From the NCBI GenBank assembly GCA_025462985.1, contig JAOAPP010000800.1, positions 1 through 6,537 of the forward strand: a stretch of DNA of 6,537 nt, in the 5' to 3' direction. This DNA is from Bryobacterales bacterium. Lineage in GTDB: Bacteria > Acidobacteriota > Terriglobia > Bryobacterales > Bryobacteraceae. This document shows, piece after piece, positions 1 to 4,772 of the stretch. How positions within the stretch are numbered: the first letter of the stretch is position 1; each line of letters opens with the position of its first letter. Position numbers and translations under genes: made by a program. The notes under the pieces are model-generated. The model saw only the letters and a list, made by a program, of their open reading frames with translations, was not told the origin of the DNA and made no database searches.

Positions 1-1454
1 AACCGGGAATGACGATCAATGTCAACGTCGGCCCTCGGAATGCGGACGGATACTACGACCTTTCCACCATTACGGTCGACCGCCCGAGGGATTGGAGCGG
101 TCTCCAGAGCGCCTTCGCAGAGAAGCGGAACATTGCCGGCGTCGTGGCCGAGCAGGTTAAAGGCGGCTTTCGAGTGGACGTTGGAGTACGCGCCTTTATG
201 CCGGCTTCGCGCAGCGGGGTGAGAGAGGCGGAAGAGATGGCGGCCCTGGTGGGGCAGGAGATTCAGTGCCGGATCACCAAACTCGACACCGAGAAGGAAG
301 ATGTGGTCGTGGACCGCAGGGTTGTTCTCGAAGAAGAGCAGTCTCAACGGCGCGAGCAGAAGTTTTCGGAGTTGCGCGAAGGCAGCGTGATTAAAGCTCG
401 GGTCCGGAGCCTCATGGATTTCGGGGCATTCCTCGATCTTGGCGGCGTAGACGGACTGCTGCACATCGCTGACATGTCCTATGCGCGTGTCAGCAAGGCT
501 GCGGACGTGGTGAAGGTCGGCGATGAGTTGACGGTCAAGGTGCTGAAGGCAGATCCGGCAACCCGCAAGGTCTCGCTCGGTCTCAAACAACTGCAGGAAG
601 ATCCCTGGACGGTGGCAGCACGAACCTTCAATGTCGGCGACCGGGTTAACGGAACGGTTTCCCGACTGGCGGATTTCGGCGCCTTTGTCGAACTGCTGCC
701 GGGCGTCGATGGTTTGATTCACATCTCGGAGCTTTCCTGGGACAAGCGTGTGCGGAAGCCCGGGGATCTGCTGAAAATCGGGGATCGAGTGGAAGCCGTT
801 ATTCTGCAAGTCAATCCTGGTGACAAGCGGATCAGCCTTGGATACAAGCAGGCGCTCGGCGACCCGTGGGACCTGATCCCATCGAAGTTTCCGTCAGGCG
901 CTATCGTCGAAGGGCCGGTCACCAATCTGACTGATTTCGGCGGGTTCGTCGATCTGGGCGAGGGGATCGAGGGCATGATCCACATCTCCGATATCACGAA
1001 CGAGAAGCGGCTCAACCATCCCCGGGAGAAGCTCACGAAGGGGCAGAGAGTGAAGGCCGTGGTTCTCGAGATCGATCGGGAGCGGCGGCGCATTCGGCTC
1101 GGAATGAAGCAGCTGGAGCCGACCACCGTGGATCACTACATCTCCGAGCATCAGGCGGGCGAGACGGTGAGCGGAAGGCTGGTCGAAGTCCACGGGAACC
1201 GGGCCAAGGTAGAACTGGGCGAAGGTGTGATGGCCACCTGCCAGCTGAAGCAATCGGAGGAGAAAGGGGCCGCTGCGGAACAAAAGACCGGAGCCGATGT
1301 CTCCTCGCTTAGTGCCATGCTGGCGGCGCGCTGGAAACAGGGCGGACCGGGCGGCCAGGATGAAAATGCCGCGCGGGCGGGTCAAGTGCGTAGTTTCCGG
1401 ATTTCCATACTGGACCCGGCTAAGCGCCTGATCGAATTGGAGTTGGCCAGCTAG
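1..1454 (+). CDS. rpsA: 30S ribosomal protein S1, 5'-truncated by the window edge
   Basis: Ribosomal protein S1 binds mRNA on the 30S subunit and helps load transcripts with weak Shine-Dalgarno sites. Numbering residues from the first visible ATG (position 9), S1 (OB-fold) domains lie near 39-105, 124-193, 209-280 and 295-366. They carry repeated signatures such as DFGAFLDLGGVDGLLHI, DFGAFVELLPGVDGLIHI and DFGGFVDLGEGIEGMIHI, and the linkers GLKQLQEDPW and GYKQALGDPW. A last, degenerate domain (382-479) is split by an insert of about 45 residues. The reading frame is open to the left edge, and residues 1-25 match the end of a preceding S1 domain. I therefore treat the gene as partial: ATG 9 is probably internal and roughly one N-terminal domain is missing. 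The first visible domain (VKGGFRVDVGVRAFMPASRSG region) matches domain 2 of E. coli S1. Identification as an S1-domain protein is very secure; being the rpsA orthologue is very likely. Confidence 0.93.
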   Translation, partial: PGMTINVNVGPRNADGYYDLSTITVDRPRDWSGLQSAFAEKRNIAGVVAEQVKGGFRVDVGVRAFMPASRSGVREAEEMAALVGQEIQCRITKLDTEKEDVVVDRRVVLEEEQSQRREQKFSELREGSVIKARVRSLMDFGAFLDLGGVDGLLHIADMSYARVSKAADVVKVGDELTVKVLKADPATRKVSLGLKQLQEDPWTVAARTFNVGDRVNGTVSRLADFGAFVELLPGVDGLIHISELSWDKRVRKPGDLLKIGDRVEAVILQVNPGDKRISLGYKQALGDPWDLIPSKFPSGAIVEGPVTNLTDFGGFVDLGEGIEGMIHISDITNEKRLNHPREKLTKGQRVKAVVLEIDRERRRIRLGMKQLEPTTVDHYISEHQAGETVSGRLVEVHGNRAKVELGEGVMATCQLKQSEEKGAAAEQKTGADVSSLSAMLAARWKQGGPGGQDENAARAGQVRSFRISILDPAKRLIELELAS

Positions 1455-1465
1455 CGGCTAACTCC
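1439..1465 (+). terminator. Hairpin spanning the rpsA stop codon, possible terminator or attenuator
   Basis: GGAGTTGGCC (1439-1448) pairs with GGCTAACTCC (1456-1465), giving a 10-bp stem with one G-U pair and a 7-base loop that contains the TAG stop codon (1452-1454). The tail is CGACCTTTCG, so there is no real U-tract. This is not a classical intrinsic terminator. It could slow polymerase, protect the S1 mRNA 3' end, or separate rpsA from the sigma operon. The stem is certain; its role is inferred. Confidence 0.4.
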
Positions 1466-1474
1466 CGACCTTTC

Positions 1475-1503
1475 GTGACAAAACTGGCACTCGCACGTCC
1501 AAT
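1475..1503 (+). promoter_or_regulatory. Candidate sigma-70-type promoter for the ECF sigma operon
   Basis: GTGACA (1475-1480, 5 of 6 to TTGACA) is followed by a 17-base spacer and TCCAAT (1498-1503, 4 of 6 to TATAAT). Transcription would start near 1510, at the first GTG of the sigma gene. That would give either a leaderless message or translation from the in-frame GTG at 1540. The -10 match is weak, so this remains a candidate. Confidence 0.25.
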
Positions 1504-1509
1504 GCTCCG

Positions 1510-2136
1510 GTGGACACGCAAGCGCAAGTAATTGGAAACGTGACTGTGCGAGGCGCCAAAGAGCGGTCAGACGAGTTCGCTCTCATCCGGGCTGCCCAAC
1601 GCGGCGACGGCGACGCATTCGAACAACTGGTGCGGGCGCACGACCAGAGCGTGCTGCGAATGGCGTACAACCTTCTGCACTCCGAGGAAGACGCTCGCGA
1701 CATCTATCAGGAAGCCTTTTTACGTGTGTACCGGAACCTTCCTAAGTTCCGGTTCGATTGCAGTTTCAGCACTTGGCTGTATCGAATCGTGGCAAATCTG
1801 TGCCTCGACCAGATCCGGCGTCGCAAGGTGCGTAAAGAAGAATCGGCTTCCGTCGATACAAGAGACGGGGAGGTGGATCGCTTTCAGTTCGTGCCGGAAG
1901 GCCGGGCCGACGTGGATCCGCAGCGGCAGCTCATGAGCTCCGAGGTGGGCAGCCGGGTTCAGGAAGTGCTGGAGCAGTTGACGCCCCGCGAGCGAATTGT
2001 ATTCGAAATGCGCCACTTCCAGGGAATGCGTCTTCGTGCCATCGGTGAGGCGCTGCAGATAACGGAAGAAGCAGCCAAGAACTGCCTGTTCCGGGCCACG
2101 CAGAAGATGCGGGCGGCGCTGGGAGACTTCGTATGA
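1510..2136 (+). CDS. ECF-family RNA polymerase sigma factor (sigma-24/RpoE type)
   Basis: This is an alternative sigma factor that would direct RNA polymerase to a small stress or envelope regulon while its anti-sigma partner is inactive. Region 2 spans about residues 23-106: DARDIYQEAFLRVYRNLPKF (61-80) is region 2.2, and SFSTWLYRIVANLCLDQIRR (85-104) is the promoter-melting and -10-reading part. Region 4 spans about 150-203, with LTPRERIVFEMRHFQGM and a helix-turn-helix (LRAIGEALQITEEAAKNCLF). There is no region 3, as expected for ECF factors, and the 208-residue length is normal. The start is uncertain: no ATG lies before region 2. The candidates are GTG 1510 (used here, no clear ribosome-binding site) and GTG 1540 (198 residues, weak GGA upstream); the conserved domains are unaffected. 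The stop overlaps the start of the anti-sigma gene by four bases, implying translational coupling. The family is certain; the regulon is unknown. Confidence 0.92.
   Translation: MDTQAQVIGNVTVRGAKERSDEFALIRAAQRGDGDAFEQLVRAHDQSVLRMAYNLLHSEEDARDIYQEAFLRVYRNLPKFRFDCSFSTWLYRIVANLCLDQIRRRKVRKEESASVDTRDGEVDRFQFVPEGRADVDPQRQLMSSEVGSRVQEVLEQLTPRERIVFEMRHFQGMRLRAIGEALQITEEAAKNCLFRATQKMRAALGDFV
2121..2135 (+). promoter_or_regulatory. Ribosome-binding site and ATGA overlap at the anti-sigma start
   Basis: GGGAGA (2121-2126) lies six bases before ATG 2133, inside the last codons of the sigma gene. The start codon shares bases with the sigma stop codon (ATGA, 2133-2136). This fixes the anti-sigma start and suggests coupled, balanced synthesis of the two proteins. 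Confidence 0.7.
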
Positions 2137-3086
2137 CCTGCCATGAGGTGCAAAACGTACTGTCACTGTACCTTTACGGCGAACTGGATTTCGCACGTGA
2201 GGAAGCGGTGGAGCAGCATGTCGCCGATTGCGCTTTCTGCATGCATGCCCTGGGGCGAGAGAAGGCGTGGCATGCGTCCCTGCAAGGAGAGAACCAGGAC
2301 GTTTCTCTGGATCTGCTGAGCCGCTGCCGGCGTGACCTGACTGCAAGTTTGTCTTTGGAGAAGGCGAATGCTCCGGCCCGAATCCCGGCATGGCGAAGCC
2401 TTCTGAACTGGTTTGACCTTTCGGGTCTGCGCTGGTCTTCCAAGCTGGCGTATGCCTCGTTTCTGGTATTGCTTGGTTTCGGAGCGGGGAGGGCGGCAAA
2501 GGACGGTATTTTGCCGGATGCGGGTTCCCGCAACGTGAATATCGCCGGTTTCCTGGGCGGCAACACCCGCGTGCGGGACCTTCAGCCTGGTCAGGACGGG
2601 CAAGTCCGCCTGTTCCTTGAGAGTGTAAGGGAAGGAGAAATGCTCGTCAGCCCGGATGACCCCCAGGTAAGGGCATTGCTCGTTGCAGCGACGAGGGATC
2701 CGGAAAACGCTGCCGTACGCGTGCAGTCTGTGCAGATCTTGACGGGGCGCGATGGCGCCGATGTGAAAGATGCCCTGATCTACAGTGTCCGGCACGATCC
2801 GAACGCGGCAGTCCGGCTGAAGGCGGTGGAAGCTCTTCGGCATTTCTCGGGCGATCCCGCAACTCGCGACACCTTGAAGCACGCGCTGCAGCACGACGGT
2901 GATCCGTCCGTCAGATCGGAAGCCATTGATGTCCTGGCGCCCGAAGGAGACCGGATCAACTTCACTCCCGATCTGGTCAATATGCTGCGAAGTCTGGCTG
3001 TTCCTGGGGAAGACGACGACTACGTGCGCCTTCGCAGCCGGCAGCTGCTGCAAGGCATGGCACCAGCGGAAAACGACACATACTAA
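2133..3086 (+). CDS. Zinc-finger membrane anti-sigma factor with C-terminal HEAT repeats
   Basis: This is the probable anti-sigma factor for the sigma factor encoded just upstream. The N-terminus carries a zf-HC2/ZAS-type motif: Cys3-His4 and then His29-x3-Cys33-x2-Cys36, the pattern of cytoplasmic domains that hold ECF sigmas. One hydrophobic stretch at about 105-122 (LAYASFLVLLGFGAGRAA) is the only membrane helix, predicting an N-in/C-out protein. Beyond it, residues 179-306 form about four HEAT-like helical repeats: VRALLVAATRDP..., VKDALIYSVRHDPNAAVRLK, TRDTLKHALQHDGDPSVRSE and a weaker one from 280. They are spaced about 32-36 residues apart with the typical DP..AVR.KAVEAL pattern. HEAT repeats are protein-interaction scaffolds, so the outer part may sense a protein partner (inference). 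The translated start overlaps the sigma stop, and the two-PDZ secreted protein follows. The zinc and membrane parts are clear; sigma-binding itself is inferred from family and context. Confidence 0.85.
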   Translation: MTCHEVQNVLSLYLYGELDFAREEAVEQHVADCAFCMHALGREKAWHASLQGENQDVSLDLLSRCRRDLTASLSLEKANAPARIPAWRSLLNWFDLSGLRWSSKLAYASFLVLLGFGAGRAAKDGILPDAGSRNVNIAGFLGGNTRVRDLQPGQDGQVRLFLESVREGEMLVSPDDPQVRALLVAATRDPENAAVRVQSVQILTGRDGADVKDALIYSVRHDPNAAVRLKAVEALRHFSGDPATRDTLKHALQHDGDPSVRSEAIDVLAPEGDRINFTPDLVNMLRSLAVPGEDDDYVRLRSRQLLQGMAPAENDTY

Positions 3087-3115
3087 CGTTTGGGTCTTGC
3101 CAGAGTCGAACTTCT

Positions 3116-3121
3116 GGGGAG
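3116..3121 (+). promoter_or_regulatory. Ribosome-binding site of the PDZ gene
   Basis: GGGGAG lies six bases before ATG 3128, which supports that start. CCAGA (3100-3104) can pair with TCTGG (3113-3117) and would cover the first two G bases. The stem is short, so any occlusion is speculative. Confidence 0.6.
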
Positions 3122-3127
3122 CAAAAT

Positions 3128-3922
3128 ATGCGGTTTCTTGTCGGTCTTGTTCTCACGGCTGCGCTCGGCGCTTTCGGCGGCCCGGCCTCCGGACAACTGT
3201 CTGACGCTCCTCCTTCCGCCACCCAAAACCGGCCAACTGGCAGTTACCTCGGCCTTGGTGTGGCGGACCTGGATCCCGAGCGTGTCAGTTCCCTCAACGT
3301 TGGGAGCGACAGTGGTGTCCAGGTGCTGCGAGTGATGGGGGAAAGTCCGGCCGAGAAAGCCGGACTGAAACCCGGCGATATCCTGCTGACCTACAACGGC
3401 GAGAAGATTCTGGGAGGACAGCAACTCGGGCGTCTCGCCGCGGAAACTCCGGCCAGGCGACGCATCAAACTGACATACTGGCGCGACGGCAAAGTACAAA
3501 CCGCGCTCGTGACCACCGTGCCTCCTCCCGCCAACGATCTTCAGTCCAACATGCAGGCATTCAGTGATCAGATCGGCCGGCTGCGCTTGTCGATGCCGAT
3601 GGATGTCCCAACGCCCATGCTGGTCTGGCGCAACCGAGTCCTTGGAACGGTGTGTGAGCCGCTCGACCCGCAGTTGGCCGACTACTTTGGCGTGAAGGAC
3701 GGCATCCTGGTGCGCTTTGTGGATAAGGGTTCGCCTGCGGACATGGCGGGAGTGCGATCAGGCGACGTGCTCACGTCCATAGGAACCCAGACGCTGAACA
3801 ATCCCCACGACGTCACTATGTGCATCCGCAGCCAGACGGCTTCGAAGCAGGTAACGGTGTCTCTGGTGCGAAATCACAAGACCCTCAAGCTCAATATCGC
3901 CCTTCCTGAGTATCCTCAGTAA
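3128..3922 (+). CDS. Secreted tandem-PDZ protein without a protease domain
   Basis: This is an exported protein of 264 residues that is almost entirely two PDZ domains. PDZ domains bind C-terminal tails or exposed strands of other proteins and are usual in HtrA/DegP and S41 proteases, but no catalytic domain is present here. The signal peptide is residues 1-22 (MRFLVGLVLTAALGAFGGPASG), with a likely cut before Gln23. PDZ1 spans about 38-130, with binding-loop segment YLGLGV and the helix region GESPAEKAGLKPGDILLTYN. PDZ2 spans about 160-260, with GSPADMAGVRSGDVLTSIGT. A Pro- and Gln-rich linker of about 30 residues separates them. It lies 41 bases after the anti-sigma gene on the same strand, so co-transcription is likely. 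By analogy with RseB it may modulate the anti-sigma's outer domain, or it may be an adaptor for a separate protease. The domains are certain; the role is inferred. Confidence 0.88.
   Translation: MRFLVGLVLTAALGAFGGPASGQLSDAPPSATQNRPTGSYLGLGVADLDPERVSSLNVGSDSGVQVLRVMGESPAEKAGLKPGDILLTYNGEKILGGQQLGRLAAETPARRRIKLTYWRDGKVQTALVTTVPPPANDLQSNMQAFSDQIGRLRLSMPMDVPTPMLVWRNRVLGTVCEPLDPQLADYFGVKDGILVRFVDKGSPADMAGVRSGDVLTSIGTQTLNNPHDVTMCIRSQTASKQVTVSLVRNHKTLKLNIALPEYPQ
3903..3922. terminator. Weak inverted repeat at the convergent gene ends
   Basis: CTGAG (3906-3910) and CTCAG (3915-3919) form a 5-bp stem around TATC, extended by two T-A pairs after one mismatch. It sits at the 3' end of the PDZ gene, one base before the stop of the opposing sigma gene. 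With no T-tract and a short stem it is at best a weak bidirectional stop. No better terminator is visible at this junction. Confidence 0.2.
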
Positions 3923-3923
3923 T

Positions 3924-4712
3924 TCAGTCCTGGACATGAGAGCCCCATCGCCTCCGCATAAATGACCGGAGACGGAGGATTGCCTGCGATTTCAGCTGTG
4001 AAATCCGCGATTCGTGCAACTTGAGAATCGCGGCTACTTCTCGGAGCGTCAGCTCTTCGTAGTAATAAAGGCTGAGCACGGTTCTCTCGATCTTTGGCAT
4101 CTTCTCGATTGCTGCTGCAAGCAATCGCTGCAGCTCCGCGCGTTCCAGGATCTGGGATGGCCATTGCTGACCCGAATCGGCGATGTACATCAGCAGGTCA
4201 AGGCCCTCGCCGTCGGGTCCGGTGTTTTCCAGACTGCCCAGGGTGGTGCTTGGCAGATCGGAAAGCCACTCATGATATTCGCAGATGGAAATTCCCAGAT
4301 GCGCCGTTATTTCCTCTTCTTTCGGAGTGCGCTGCAGTTGCTGTTCCAGCGCGCCGATCGTGCTCTCAATCAGCTTGGCGCGTTTCCGCTGTTGGCGGGG
4401 CGCCCAGTCCAGGCTTCGTAAGCTGTCCAGTATGGCTCCGCGGATCTTGTATTCGGCATAGGTTCTCAGTTTGACGTCAAGCTTCGGATTGTAGCGATCA
4501 ATCGCAGCGATCAAGCCCAACGTGCCTGTGGAGATCAGGTCGTCAAGGCTGATCGATACCGGGAGTCTCTCACGTATTCTGCGAGCGATTAGTCGGACCT
4601 GTCCCAGATGTTCCAGAATGAGCCGTTCCCGTTCGGCAGGAGACGGAGGGTGAAATCCGGATCCATCCAACTGCCGGGACTGCTCTGTTTCTGCCGTTTC
4701 TGAGAGGATCAT
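3924..4712 (-). CDS. FliA/WhiG-type (sigma-28-like) RNA polymerase sigma factor
   Basis: This is a sigma-70 family factor of the FliA/WhiG/SigD branch, 262 residues (FliA proteins are usually about 240-260). Region 2 spans about 31-106: DDLISTGTLGLIAAIDRYNP (57-76) for core binding, then LRTYAEYKIRGAILDSLRSL (82-101) and DWAPR, the hallmark of this branch. Region 3 spans about 107-152 (QRTPKEEEITAHLGIS). Region 4 spans about 193-256, with PKIERTVLSLYYYEELTLRE and the helix-turn-helix ending HESRISQLKSQAILRLR. The ATG at 4710-4712 has no strong ribosome-binding site and no alternative ATG lies upstream in frame. It lies 60 bases downstream of the S41-like gene on the same strand and ends one base from the opposing PDZ gene. 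No flagellar or chemotaxis gene is in the window, so a motility role cannot be assumed; WhiG-like or stress functions also fit. I leave the symbol empty because the branch is clear but orthology is not. Confidence 0.9.
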   Translation of the reverse strand: MILSETAETEQSRQLDGSGFHPPSPAERERLILEHLGQVRLIARRIRERLPVSISLDDLISTGTLGLIAAIDRYNPKLDVKLRTYAEYKIRGAILDSLRSLDWAPRQQRKRAKLIESTIGALEQQLQRTPKEEEITAHLGISICEYHEWLSDLPSTTLGSLENTGPDGEGLDLLMYIADSGQQWPSQILERAELQRLLAAAIEKMPKIERTVLSLYYYEELTLREVAAILKLHESRISQLKSQAILRLRSFMRRRWGSHVQD

Positions 4713-4737
4713 CTTCGCTCTTTTGCCGCCTAGAGGA

Positions 4738-4765
4738 GATTCGGCGGATTTGAGCGAAAACTTGA
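4738..4765 (-). promoter_or_regulatory. Candidate sigma-28-type promoter upstream of the FliA-like gene
   Basis: Reading the minus strand, TCAAGTTT (4765 to 4758) matches the sigma-28 -35 consensus TAAAGTTT at 7 of 8 bases. After 12 bases comes GCCGAATC (4745 to 4738), matching the -10 consensus GCCGATAA at 5 of 8. The usual spacing is 11, so this is one base long. The predicted transcript would start about 20 bases before the ATG at 4712. If real, the gene is autoregulated. The site fills the only gap between the two minus-strand genes. Confidence 0.35.
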
Positions 4766-4772
4766 GGGCTAA

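Noticed and set aside
9..11. ATG at position 9 as the true start of the S1 gene
   Set aside because: The frame is open upstream to the edge, and the first 25 residues resemble the end of a preceding S1 domain, so the gene most likely starts outside the window.
894..1385. 163-codon open frame on the minus strand within rpsA
   Set aside because: The plus strand encodes unmistakable S1 domains here, and the minus frame shows no domain.
1720..2499. 259-codon open frame on the minus strand across the sigma/anti-sigma junction
   Set aside because: It is antisense to two well-supported genes and rich in Pro, His, Arg and Ser as expected for a shadow of GC-rich coding DNA, with no family signature.
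2163..3053. 296-codon open frame on the minus strand
   Set aside because: It lies wholly antisense to the anti-sigma gene. Its protein has no recognisable domain and a composition typical of a shadow frame, and the plus strand has clear zinc-finger, membrane and HEAT features.
3100..3117. CCAGA/TCTGG hairpin before the PDZ gene as a riboswitch-like element
   Set aside because: It has only five Watson-Crick pairs with an 8-base loop and covers only the edge of the ribosome-binding site. It could easily be chance.
4719..4740. AGGCGG on the minus strand as the ribosome-binding site of the FliA-type gene
   Set aside because: It lies about 13 bases before the ATG, too far for normal spacing. No better site was found, so none is claimed.
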